Shown: positions 1-9,737 of the stretch, in pieces | Position numbering within the stretch: position 1 is the first letter of the stretch | How the letters are laid out: each line of letters begins with the position of its first letter | NCBI GenBank assembly: GCA_002189035.1 | Contig: NEEC01000008.1 | Span: 186,001-250,000 of the forward strand | Length of the DNA stretch: 64,000 nucleotides | Origin: Utricularia gibba | Lineage: Eukaryota; Streptophyta; Magnoliopsida; Lamiales; Lentibulariaceae | Direction of reading: 5' to 3' | Translations under genes and position numbers: made by a program | Notes under the pieces: generated by a model | What the model saw: only the letters and a program-made list of their open reading frames with translations | What the model was told of the DNA's origin: nothing | Database searches by the model: none

Positions 1-783
1 CCATTTCTTAACTTGCATGGGTATGAATATATTCTAGTATGTGTAAACTATCTTTTCAATTAAATTGAAACAATTCCAACTTGTGTGCAAGACAAAATGG
101 TGGTAATGGGCTTTGTGAAGAAAAACATATTTGCTCAATTTGACGTCCCAAGGTACTCCTTAGCAATATAGGATCTCATTTCTTTCACAGGGGTTTGCGA
201 AAATTGCTCAAGAGGTATGGTGTATGGACTTCAAATAACTACTATTTTCAAACCAACAAATAAGCTGAGATATCTAATCATGAGATCAAACAATTATTGG
301 AGAAAAAACTATCAACCTATCCAAAAAAGATTGGAGTCAAAAGTTGGACGATGCAATGTGGGTAATTCGTACTGCTTACAAAACACCGATTGGTATGAAA
401 CATTTTAAGGTAGTTTATGGGAAGAATTATCATCTTCTAATCGAGTCGGAATACAAGACTACATGGATAACCCAATTGCTTAACGATGATGTGAGGGCAA
501 ATATTGAAGTTTTGAAATTTCAATTGCAAGAATTAGAGGAATTAGGGAAGACCACCTATAATAATTCTTGTAGTTTCAAATAATAGACCAAATCTTACAA
601 TGAGCAAGATTAAAAAGAAGGAATGTAAGCAAGGGCAAAAGGTACTTTTGTACCATTCCACTTTCAAACTTCACCCAAGAAAATGAAGTCGAGCTGGGAA
701 GGGCTGTTGTTGTAAAATTTATGAACAACAATACTTCAATGGAATTATTTGATAAATGTCCAAATGCTAAACCTTTCATTTTA
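1..783 (+). pseudogene. Ty3/gypsy integrase 3' fragment
   Basis: All three forward frames together read as the end of a plant Ty3/gypsy integrase. The catalytic-core region near position 20 resembles GYEYILVCVNY. A KVVMGFVKKNIFAQFDVPR-like stretch lies near 95-155. An EISN.EIKQ.LEK / [23 protein letters not shown] block lies at about 265-400, followed by a [13 protein letters not shown] block and a GQKVLLYHSTFKLHPRKMKS-like tail near 635-690. Stops and frame changes interrupt it throughout, and the DEGSHF-type catalytic segment is lost, so it is dead. The rest of the element lies left of the window. The wording is closest to non-chromovirus (Athila/Tat) integrases. It is not the same copy as the element at 12.8-23.2 kb. 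Confidence 0.8.
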
Positions 784-1860
784 AATAATTATAGGTTGAA
801 GCTTTATTTTGAAATATGATTAAAGGGCGAATAAGAGAGAGAAGGAGAAAATCTTTTACGCACCTGAAGAAAACACATGAAACAAAACACATGGAGATCT
901 CAACCTGGACCAGAAACAAAAGGGACATCACTAGGAGTCACACAAATTCAAATAAGGCCACTTAGAAACAAATTTTCATAGATTATTTATATCATTATTA
1001 TCAAAACTAGAAGATATTTTTATAATCCTGATCAAATAAAAAAAATAAAGATAAATTGATCAGAATTTAACAATAAAAAAATTTACAAATTCATAACATC
1101 AAATTCAAAAATCTAGAAATATAAATTCTAAATAAAAAATTATATTCCTAAAAAACAAATGAAAATTCATGTAATAACTATGAACAATGATTATTGAATT
1201 TTGAATGACAAACAACGACGACAATCAATGAGTGATGATTAAGCACTCGAGATGAGGATGGGTGAAAATATGAGAAATCATGTCATAATAAAAATATTAT
1301 TAAAAATATTAATTTTTAAATGAATAATGATTCAATAATAAAATTGATTATTAAAAATATTAATTTTTTTAAAAAATAAAGTAGCATATGCTGAATTCTC
1401 ATCGGATTCGTCACAACTACACACTCGATGCACAAAGAATCTTGATTTCCAACGAATTGGTGATTCTCAAATTTATATATTTCGATTTCCAAAATCAATA
1501 TTCAATTGTTTTATTTATTATATACTTTATTAGAAACTTATTAATACAAATTTCTTTGTATTTAAAGTTAAATAATATAAATCTATTATATATTTTCCAA
1601 TTAATTTTAAATATAAATAAATATAATAATTAATAAACATAAATCTTTATAAACATTCGTAAATAATAATGGATATCAAATAAAATAATATGAACAAATT
1701 TTTTGTTAAATTAATTTAAATAAACCAATATGAACAAAAACATTTACGTTCGTGTTCCTTCATTGGATATAACAACGCTGCCTATAACTTACACTGATCT
1801 CAGATGCCGCGGGGCAAAGGTTGATTTATTGTCTCGAAAATAGGAACACAAAGAAGAGTT
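784..1860. other. AT-rich intergenic stretch
   Basis: About 1.1 kb, mostly A and T, with short homopolymers. The open frames are short and show no recognisable motif. No gene, tRNA or clear repeat end is visible. Confidence 0.6.
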
Positions 1861-2445
1861 TCACATGTAAGCAGCATTCAATGGGATTGAACTATGCCAC
1901 CATGACGAGGTTGCATCCATAGGGCTGAAGCTCAAGCGTTGCACAAATGATACAATGAGATTGCTCTCAAATGTAACATGAAACACCCGGGAGGACGGCT
2001 TCAAACTAACACGAGCCGAAGTATCAACACAAGATGGATGAGCAATAAACATATTCAACGTTTGAGATGCAACGAGAAATCCCATTTCACCCAAGATCAT
2101 AGATTCGATCTGAAGCAACACTACGAGTGAAGGGAAGTCTTGCTGCTAATCGTTCGCACGAATCTGCCACAAGGTTTTTAGTAGCCTTTTCAAGTCAAGA
2201 TCCCCTGTTCCGGAGCAGCGTTTGCCGTAAATGGGTCATATATAAATTGCATGTGAATCGTGGCTCTTAGGCTGCTTTGACTAAGGGTGTAACCATACAC
2301 TTGTGCTGTCAATTCCAAGTTGAAGTTTGTATCCACCCATTCTACACAAGTGAACATTTGCCTATTTGCTCTTCTAACGGAATACGACAGTGGATCAAGG
2401 TCGAAAATGCCTATTTGCATAACAAATACATGCCTGAGCTTTTAA
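1861..2445 (-). pseudogene. Orphan exon-like fragment, unidentified
   Basis: On the minus strand, 2420-2190 is open for 76 codons with protein-like composition (begins MQIGIFDLDPLSYSVRRANR, ends ...DPFTANAAPEQGILT). After a stop, another frame continues plausibly (EKATKNLVADSCERLAARLPF), and a separate 86-codon frame covers 2121-1861. A possible splice acceptor (cag) lies just upstream at about 2430. Only about 150 bases separate it from the last exon of the SPIRAL1-like gene on the same strand, so no room exists for a full gene. I do not recognise the family. It could be a stranded 3' portion of a gene, a retained last exon with a frameshift, or chance open frame. Confidence 0.3.
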
Positions 2446-2595
2446 ATTTTCCTGAAATAACATTGCATAGGGCAGTAACAACTCAAGAACATGCACACAG
2501 CGCAGTCAGTCTAACTTGCAGTTCAGCGACAGCAACACTCTCAATAGGCGCACACATAGACCAATTAACTAAACAATTATAGGAGAACAATGACC

Positions 2596-3079
2596 TTAAC
2601 TGCTGCCACCACCAAAAAGGTAACCCAATGAAGAACCTCCTCCAGGGGCTGCCTGAATCTTCGTTGATGGCCGGTCCTGCAAACCATAACAAACCTATAA
2701 GCCCTTCACGATCTCAAACTCACATCACAAGATCAAAGTTCACAAATATTCATCATCACATAATGTGGTTCCTGAGATCAATAGGACAGCGCAATGAAAA
2801 ATACTCGAGAGGCGTATGTACAATGCATACCCCGATGAAGTTGCAAGTGTTCTGGCCATTGAAGTAGTTGTTGGCTGTACTGCTTTGAATGCCTGCAGGA
2901 ATCTGCTTACTAGCGTCCACCGGTTCCGGGGCCTTTGCCGGTGATGGTTCTTTACTTGTAGGCTTGTTTTCAACAGGAGCAGCTTCAACTTTCTCAACTA
3001 CCTGTTTTGGAGCCTCGTCACTCCCAAACAAGTACCCCAGTGAACTCTGCCCTCCTCCGCTGCTAACTCCACGGCCCAT
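2596..3079 (-). CDS. SPIRAL1-like microtubule-associated protein
   Basis: Two coding exons, 3079-2831 (249 nt) and 2676-2596 (81 nt), are joined by a 154-bp GT-AG intron and give 109 aa. The protein starts MGRGVSSGGGQSSLGYLFGS and ends with APGGGSSLGYLFGGGSS. Duplicate SSLGYLFG motifs at both termini are the hallmark of plant SPIRAL1/SP1L proteins, which bind cortical microtubules and keep cell elongation anisotropic. The middle (residues 25-65) is Pro/Glu/Lys-rich and variable, and NNYFNGQNTCNFIGDRPSTK precedes the C-terminal motif. Length is typical for the family. The tail of the upstream leader may hold an intron, but I could not fix it. The gene is divergent from the tRNA-Thr gene and intact as read. 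Gene identity is firm; which SP1L paralogue it is cannot be told. Confidence 0.93.
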
Positions 3080-3642
3080 GTTTCAGTTGCCTCTTCTATT
3101 ACAAATATTTCACAACATGAGAAGCCAGCAAATGAAAATATGCAATCTCAAACTGATTTACACATTTTAAACTATACGTATGAAAAACTCGCATTCTCGT
3201 GAAACAACCAATAAAAAATAAGCAGTTTTCATTTAAGAAGCATCGAGTCCCCTTCCAAGAAACAACAAAGTTCAACTATGAGCCCTAAACGATGCGAAAA
3301 TACAAGTCGAAATCCAAACTCAGAAAAGCAAAGATAATCGAAAGCCAGTTTAAAAACCCCCAAAAACATACAGATCAAAAGTCCATGAGACAATCACCGT
3401 TACTCAGAATCCACCAGTCACACCTCACAGATGGAAACATCGACAAGAAAAAAAAAAAAAAAAGCAATCAAAATGCATTGTCGTTAAGACTCTAAAAGAG
3501 GCTTACTACAGAAAGAGATTTCAATCTTCGGAAACACCGTTTGTCGACCTGGTCTAGGAACGAGATCTGATCTATCGGAGAAACAAAAGAAAGTTAATAA
3601 ATATTAGGATTGTTATTATTTTGAATAAAAGCCATGCCAACA
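3080..3642. other. SPIRAL1-like 5' leader and intergenic region
   Basis: This stretch is upstream of the SPIRAL1-like start codon. A 15-A run lies near 3450-3464 on the plus strand. Family members often have an intron in the 5' UTR, and minus-strand pyrimidine tracts here would allow one, but no exon boundary is secure. No other gene is seen. Confidence 0.4.
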
Positions 3643-3714
3643 GCCTTCGTAGCATAGTGGTAGTGCGTTCGCTTCGTAAGCGAAAGGTCGCGAGTTCGAT
3701 CCTCGCCGAGGGCT
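3643..3714 (+). tRNA. tRNA-Thr (anticodon CGT)
   Basis: A 72-nt cloverleaf can be drawn by eye. The acceptor stem GCCTTCG pairs with CGAGGGC (one G-U). The D arm contains AGCATAGTGGTAGTGC. The anticodon stem TTCGC/GCGAA encloses loop TTCGTAA with anticodon CGT (reads ACG, threonine). The T arm has GGTTCGA-like CGAGTTCGATCCTCG. No intron. Plastids do not carry a CGT threonine tRNA, so this is a nuclear gene. A run of six T at 3738-3743 fits a Pol III stop. Confidence 0.95.
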
Positions 3715-3737
3715 CCTCCTGTCAACAATATTCAATC

Positions 3738-3743
3738 TTTTTT
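3738..3743 (+). terminator. Pol III terminator of tRNA-Thr
   Basis: Six consecutive T bases 24 nt after the tRNA-Thr end, the usual plant RNA polymerase III stop signal. Confidence 0.7.
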
Positions 3744-3760
3744 ACGACGGTTGGCAATAG

Positions 3761-3777
3761 AAAAAAACTCTGCAAAA
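3761..3777 (-). terminator. Pol III terminator of tRNA-Pro
   Basis: Read on the minus strand, four T bases (3777-3774) and then seven T bases (3767-3761) follow the tRNA-Pro end, a two-step Pol III stop. Confidence 0.65.
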
Positions 3778-3784
3778 GATTGAA

Positions 3785-3856
3785 GGGGCGTTCCGAGAAT
3801 CGAACTCGGGACCTCTCGCACCCAAAGCGAGAATCATACCACTAGACCAAACGCCC
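3785..3856 (-). tRNA. tRNA-Pro (anticodon TGG)
   Basis: A 72-nt minus-strand cloverleaf. The acceptor stem GGGCGTT pairs with AACGCCC. The D arm contains TGGTCTAGTGGTATGA. The anticodon stem CTCGC/GCGAG encloses loop TTTGGGT, anticodon TGG (proline). The T arm contains CGAGTTCGATTCTCG. No intron. The sequence is the nuclear type rather than the plastid trnP form. It converges on the tRNA-Thr gene 70 bp away, between two protein genes. Confidence 0.95.
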
Positions 3857-4044
3857 GTTGTGGTTGTTGTTCAACGATGTTAAATATATAAATTTTAGGT
3901 TATCTCCGCCCCAAAATTTTCTGAACTGTTACCGTTAATTTCCCTCTCCGCATTGGTCGTTTGTTATGCTATTCTTAATTCCCTCCGCCTTCAACCCCAT
4001 GCATCTCTTCTTCAGGTTTCCCTTCCAGAAAACGCGGAGACAAC

Positions 4045-4997
4045 ATGTTCGGGTTCTGGAAATCGCAGCCAGACTCTGACGACAAGCAGAAGCACACGCC
4101 AACTCCGAACGATGGACACCGCGATGATCATCCAGCATCCAGGAGCAATCAGAAGACAGGTTCCGATTTCGACGAAATGTCGGTGCAGGAATTGGAATCC
4201 TACGCGGTGAATCAAGCGGAGGAAACCACCCGATCGGTGAACAGATGCTTGAAAATCGCGGAGGATATACGAGACGATGGCTCCAGAACTCTCCAGACGC
4301 TGCATGAACAAGGTGAACAAATTCACCGTACGCACGTTATGGCCGCCGATATGGATAAGGATCTCGGCAAGGTAACCATGCTTTCGGGTTTCGACTCGTG
4401 GGGATAGAAATACATCAAATCAACTGGCGTGTTTCAGGGAGAGAAATTGTTGAATAACCTCGGAGGGATGTTCTCGATGCCGTGGAAACCGAAGAAGACG
4501 AGGAAAATTACGGGGCCCATGACTTCCAAAGGTTCGATTCCGATCGCCCTGATCTCTCGATTCCTTCGATCTTCGGGAAGAAAACACTGAATTGCTTACA
4601 GACGATAACTACACTGAGAAGCGTGCAACCAAAGAGCAACGAGAAAAGCTGGGAGTAGCAGAGGGGCCAAAGGGACGGGGATCGAGCACCCCTCCGCCTG
4701 AAGCGACAAGGGCTTTGCAGAAAGTTGAGGTGTGTTCCGCGAACTGTCTCAAAGCTCGAGAATAAACAAAGAAAGTTGAGTGTTTTTCTAATTTGATAGA
4801 TGGAGAAGGCGAAGCAGGACGACGCATTGGCGGACCTTGGGAATATACTGGACGATTTGAAGGGGATGGCGGTGGACATGGGATCGGAGCTGGACAAGCA
4901 GAACAAAGCGCTGGATCATCTGCAGGACGACGTGGAGGAGCTGAATAGCCGGGTGAAGGGCGCTAACCAAAGAGCCCGGAAGTTGTTAGGCAAGTGA
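4045..4997 (+). CDS. SNAP25-like Qb/Qc SNARE (SNAP29/30/33 type)
   Basis: Four coding exons, 4045-4371, 4438-4531, 4602-4729 and 4800-4997, all with GT-AG introns of 66-71 bp, give 248 aa. Residues about 44-106 form the Qb SNARE helix (MSVQELESYAVNQAEETT ... LHEQGEQIHRTHVMAADM) with the zero-layer glutamine in HEQGEQ. A linker follows (GEKLLNNLGGMF, then PWKPKKTRKITGP), with a second conserved block TKEQREKLG. The last exon is the Qc helix (DLGNILDDLKGMAVDMGSEL, DKQNKALDHL) and ends NQRARKLLGK. Plant SNAP33-class proteins pair with syntaxins such as KNOLLE/SYP1 and R-SNAREs at the plasma membrane and cell plate. No palmitoylated cysteine cluster is present, as usual in plants. It is shorter than SNAP33 (about 300 aa) and closer to the SNAP29/30 length. 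All splice junctions keep frame, so it appears functional. Confidence 0.94.
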
Positions 4998-5924
4998 AGG
5001 GGGAACCACAACCCCATTCATCCCTGCCATTGTCGATGGAAAAACACTATCTTGGTACTCTTTTTTATGGCTTGTGTAATTTACAAAAGGGGAAGACATT
5101 TATTATTATTTTTTTCAATTTGTACGAAATAAAATACAAGAATGACCAAATGGATAGAATCTCGATTTTGGAGAATGGTCGGGCGATAACGATTGGGGAA
5201 CGATTAACGGACTAAGGCATGATGAATTAGAAATGTGATTATATATATCAGATATTATATGAAAAAATAATCATTCATAATATAAATTTATTATTTCACT
5301 ACATCAGAAATGGTACCAATCATCATTTTTTCTAATTAACTCTAAAAACGAACGTGCATCCTCACTTGAAAATCCATGAGAAAATTTAAGGCTTTGCTTA
5401 AATTCTCCACTCCTCTGGTAGCCTGAATAATTGTTCATTATCCACAAAGTCGTCGTGCTTGGATTCATATTTGGATCAGAGACGAAAAGAATAATGGGAA
5501 AATGCTGCCGAGGCACGGAGTGGGACTGCGTGGAGTTTGGCTAAAATGCTTGGCTATGGTAACCTTGGTTGGTGGCCCTTCTTTGACTCCTGCTGAGGAA
5601 TATTCGCTCCATTCTCAGTATCTTGCCAAAGCAAGTTCAGTTGATCTTTCAGAAATTGCTGAAGTGAAGAGTATGTAAGATACGAAAATAATGCTATATC
5701 TTTATGCAGATATCTTCGAAGCACACGAGCAGGTTGTTTAAATTGCAAACGTATTTCCTGTTTCAGTCACAGAGGTGGGGTCGACAGCGAAGCTCACCCT
5801 GTGAACAGATGGTGGTCATCCGAGCACATTTTCTCTCACGTTGGGTTGATCAAGAACGGTTTGTTTTGTATGAATTGAAGGTGATCAGCCAAACAAACGT
5901 ATGACCTTTGTTTGGCTTTTTCTC
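4998..5924. other. Intergenic, SNARE 3' flank
   Basis: Contains the likely 3' UTR of the SNARE gene (an aataaa-like signal at 5129 region, gaaataaaataca) and then low-information sequence. Minus-strand open frames at 5304-5516 and 5554-5748 have no recognisable domain. They might be further decayed parts of the fragment at 5925-6250. Confidence 0.4.
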
Positions 5925-6250
5925 ACCTGTACTACTCACCCTGAAGCTTTATGAACGGGGGCACATGGATGAGGTTTTCTCGTAATATATCGAACAAGTT
6001 GAAGTTGTTGTGCTGTCAAATTATCAGAATCTTCATTGATTACACTTAGTATTCGAAGATGGCAGAGTTGTGGCCATTAAAGTAGTCATTTTGGTGGAAA
6101 GACATCATCTTTAAAGCATAACTCAAGGTGGATCTTGTTCTCTTTGCCAGAATAGGAACACACAAAATGTTCATGCGATGGATGATATGGACCAGGGCCA
6201 TCCAAGGACCATGAAAGCTTTCTTCATTTATTGTTACTTCCAAGTTGTGC
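5925..6250 (-). pseudogene. Decayed Agenet/Tudor-like domain fragment
   Basis: On the minus strand one frame from about 6250 reads LEVTINEESFHGPWMALV, which resembles the start of a plant Agenet domain (typically VEVxxxEEGFxGAWF). After a frame change, 6045-5942 reads NEDSDNLTAQQ, a short link, then LVRYITRKPHP, which resembles the usual end of that domain (DDGSxPLxExVDxxxIRPxPP). The two parts are in order and about one domain apart, but stops and shifts separate them. Agenet domains are Tudor-like modules in chromatin and RNA-linked plant proteins. No intact second Agenet module or start codon was found, so I read it as a relic. The match is by eye only. Confidence 0.38.
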
Positions 6251-6933
6251 AGGAGCCTCCTGCCCCAACCACATCCACAGCTTCTTTAACTTCTTTATGC
6301 GCTGTGAGAAACCTACCATAATTAAAACCAACTGAAAACTCACAATGGGAAGGGAAGTTGGTAGCTCGGGGTTCATAAATGATGCACTGAGAGCAAAAAC
6401 GATGGATAGTGCTGTTCTGAGGGCTGAGGAAATGGCAAGTATCGAATTGAATGAGGTGGTGGAAGGGGATATAAAGTAAAAGTTGGATCTGTAAAGTAAA
6501 ATTACTGTCTTTTTCTCTTTCTCCGTGCTCTTCTCTGAACTCAGACTACTCGGCCGGTAAGTTTTTTTGACTGTTCTCTCATGGCTAGGTAGATCTCTAA
6601 ACCCAGACATCTCGGGAGAAACCCCGTTTTGCTATTTTGGCCATCACTTTGCGACGTTGGTTGCCTTCGTCGGCAGCATTTGAGTGAGTTGGGGAAATAC
6701 TCACTGCCCGGTGATGGTTTCTACTTCACCAGATTCTTGTGGCGTTGGTGTTACTTCTCTGTGAGCTTGTCTTCTAATGTGGGTGTTTAAAATCTTCTCC
6801 ATTTATAGTTTTGTTGGATGCTGTGGTTTTGTTGCAAAGGCCGGTTATGAAAATCTTCAGTAAAGATGGGGTAAAGTTCCTTGACAATTTTTTTTTATTT
6901 GCTTGAGTGGAATTGGAGCTTCCTTTCAGCACA
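6251..6933. other. Promoter and 5' leader of the DHHC gene
   Basis: Leads into the start codon at 6934. Alternation of T-rich and coding-like composition (for example around 6640-6770) fits a leader with an intron, but boundaries are not fixed. The 128-codon minus-strand frame at 6224-6610 shows no domain and is not annotated. Confidence 0.4.
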
Positions 6934-9475
6934 ATGAGAAAGCATGGTTGGCAGCTTCCTTACCATCCGCTTCAGGTAATATTTTTCCTCATCCTTTTAC
7001 TTATTTATGACTCAGTTCTCTCAGGGCAGTTTCTATCGCTGTAGGTTGTTGCAGTTGCTGTGTTTCTTGCACTGGGATTTGCTTTCTATGTCTTCTTTGC
7101 TCCTTTTCTGGGAAGGAAATTGTTTCAATGCATTGTAATTGGGGTTTACACTCCTCTTGTAAGCGGTTTCTATCCCTATCGTGGTCTCTTGACTTTGTTT
7201 CTTCTCATATGTTGAAGGTTTTGTAGAATTTGCATAAACAGAATCTGGGTTTTTGGTCATAAAATGTTTCTGTTATTATATGAGTGTTAATCCGTAGTTA
7301 TGCTTCTAGATGATATGGGAAGTTTTTATAATGGTGCTCACTTCTATTATCGCTGGATTGATGATAAGAAAAGCTTTTTCCTCCAGTTGGTTTGCTCCTT
7401 TGGCCTATATATTTGCTGTGCTGCTGCTGATCCCTCAGATTCTGGAGTCTTCAAGTCGAAAAAGTATTCCCATTTTCAAAAAAGCAACAGGCCAACGGCT
7501 AACGATGGGGAAGCTAATGCTAAAAGAAAAATGGATACGGAGTTGGCTGCTGAGCAGGAGCAGAATAATTCAGAGTCACAGAGTCGATTTCGCTGGATCG
7601 CTGCATTGCCTTGTGCATACTGTTGCGGTGCCCGTGAAGAGATCTCGGATAAACACAGTGAAGAAGGGATGTTCTTCTGCAGTCTCTGTGAAGTAGAGGT
7701 TTGAAGATCTTACACGCATGTTTGTATACATCCTTTTACACTATCAACTTCGGGAATGATTTGAGGTTTTGAGCTAAATAATTTCCATTACAGACATCCA
7801 AATGTGAGTTACATGAAAATGAAATCTTTCACAGGTTTTTAAATACAGCAAGCATTGCCGAGTTTGCGACAAATGTGTTGACTGTTTTGATCATCATTGC
7901 CGGGTACAGGACTTATATTTCATGAAGTTCATTGTTGCATCGAAATGAAGACTTCCGTAACATCTTGGTTTGATGTTTGTAGTGGCTAAACAATTGCATA
8001 GGCAAGAGGAACTACAGAATGTTCTTTGCTCTAATGGCTTCCTCCTTACTCCTGGTAGCATCATCCCCTTCATATCCTTTACATTTACTGACCATGTTTC
8101 TCAAAGGTCTCTCTTTTTTTTTTTGTACAATACAGCTTGTAGTTCAATGGTCCATCGGGACCCTTGTTCTCATCCTCTGTTTTCTTGAGAAGAAGAGATT
8201 CACTATGGACATTAGCTCCAAGCTTGGGAGCAGTTTCACCATGGTTCCGTTTGTAATCGTTGTGGTGAGTGCGTGTATCTCAGCAGCTCTGTAGGCATTC
8301 ATTCATTGATCTACTTATCGATGTTGTATTGGCAGGCAGTTTGCACATTACTGGCCTTGATTGCAACCCTGCCACTTGCCCAGCTCTTCTTCTTTCACAT
8401 TCTGCTCCTAAAAAAGGTGATTCTTTTCGCAAGACTTTCCGAGGAAGGCCTCACAACCCATTGATCTTTTAATGACTGTAATGGTGGGTTACAGGGAATA
8501 AGCACTTACGACTACATTGTAGCTCTGAGGGAGCAAGAGCAGCAAGCAGTCGGCGGGGAGCAGAGCCCACGATTGTCGTTGGTTAGCTCAGTTACTGGAC
8601 TAAGCAGCACCAGCTCGTTCAATCGGGCAGCTGCAGCATGGTGCACACCACCAAGGCTCTTTGTTGAACACCAGGTAGCAACGCCTCTCTGCATCTTTTG
8701 TAGAGGAAAGCAATGACAACGTTGGTTCTTGCAGTTTGATGTAGTGCCCCAAGAGAATGGATCTTTCAGTTCAGTTGGTAAGAAAATCGCAATGGAGGAA
8801 AGGATGACAAAGAAGAACGCGGCAGCTGTGAAGATCAGCCCCTGGGCTTTGGCTCGTTTGAATGGCGAAGAGGCGCTGAAGGCAGCTGCAGAAGCCAGGA
8901 GAAATTCAAAGATTCTACGGCCTGTGGTGAGGCATGAATCACCTTATCCCTTTGAAACAGACTCTAGTCTTGGGATGGTGCGGGGACCGGATACTCACTG
9001 GAAACAAGGCGGTAGATGCATTCGCATCCCGACAGAGATGCCCTTTTCCAGTTCAGGCCGTAAAAGCATGGATAATATTCCTTCAGTCGCAGAGACATCG
9101 ACGAGCTCTGCTACTCCGTATCTGGAAGCCCGAACCGCTTTCCAGCCCAACCAAGCTATCTCTGGCCACATCAGTTCGTCTTCTCCTGAGAGTAGCTTGG
9201 ATTCTACTGATCTCAACCTGTTCCAACGCTCCTCACTTGGACTGGATGAGCCTCAGAGACTTGCTTTTGCTCTAGCCAGTCATCCAGATATTCCACTGTC
9301 AAGATCAACGAGCGATGCATCGGGTGGGGAAGATAGCAACCGAGGCTCTGCAGCATTCCTTAGCAGGCAACCCAACTGGACTAACATCCTCTTCGGATCT
9401 GATGCGTCTGAAAGAAGCATGCCAAACTTGGGGTCAAGGACCTCAAGCTACGAAAAAGAGAGCAGGCGGTGGTAG
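6934..9475 (+). CDS. DHHC-type protein S-acyltransferase
   Basis: Nine coding exons keep frame: 6934-6975, 7045-7158, 7387-7698, 7835-7903, 7983-8054, 8136-8264, 8336-8416, 8495-8674 and 8735-9475, giving 579 aa. The start MRKHGWQLPYHPLQ, two early membrane segments (about 15-37 and 43-65), AAADPSDSGVF (DPG-like site), and the Cys-rich core [20 protein letters not shown] identify a palmitoyltransferase. The catalytic DHHC is at residues 175-178. Two more membrane segments follow (about 195-222 and 242-268), then GISTYDYIVALREQE (the TTxE-like region, here STYDY) and a long Ser-rich cytosolic tail with KISPWALARLNGEEALKAAAEARR. It attaches palmitate to cysteines of membrane proteins. Architecture and length match plant PAT21/PAT22-type enzymes. 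It converges with the next gene. Confidence 0.95.
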
Positions 9476-9737
9476 CAAATGCAGCAACATCTCCACATTT
9501 GTTTATAAACTTCCGCTGTTCAGAAGGCATGTTAGGCTTTTGCTATGTTTGCAGTTGCATGTAGATTTTGGGACTATGTTCTTGGATTTTGTGACTGAAC
9601 CCAAGATTCCTCCATTCAGATCAACAAAAGAACTTATCTCAACAACAAAACAAATCAAGAGAAGCTATAATTATCTCATCGGCCATAGTGACTGCAATGT
9701 TACAACTTCCTCACTCCTTGAGTTACACAGAAAAAAC

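Noticed and set aside
3643-3856. tRNAs as an organelle-derived insertion
   Set aside because: A CGT threonine tRNA is not part of the plastid set, and the proline tRNA is of the nuclear sequence type. The flanks are nuclear genes.
6224-6610. 128-codon minus-strand frame
   Set aside because: No domain or start context, and it overlaps the probable leader of the DHHC gene and partly the Agenet-like relic in another frame.
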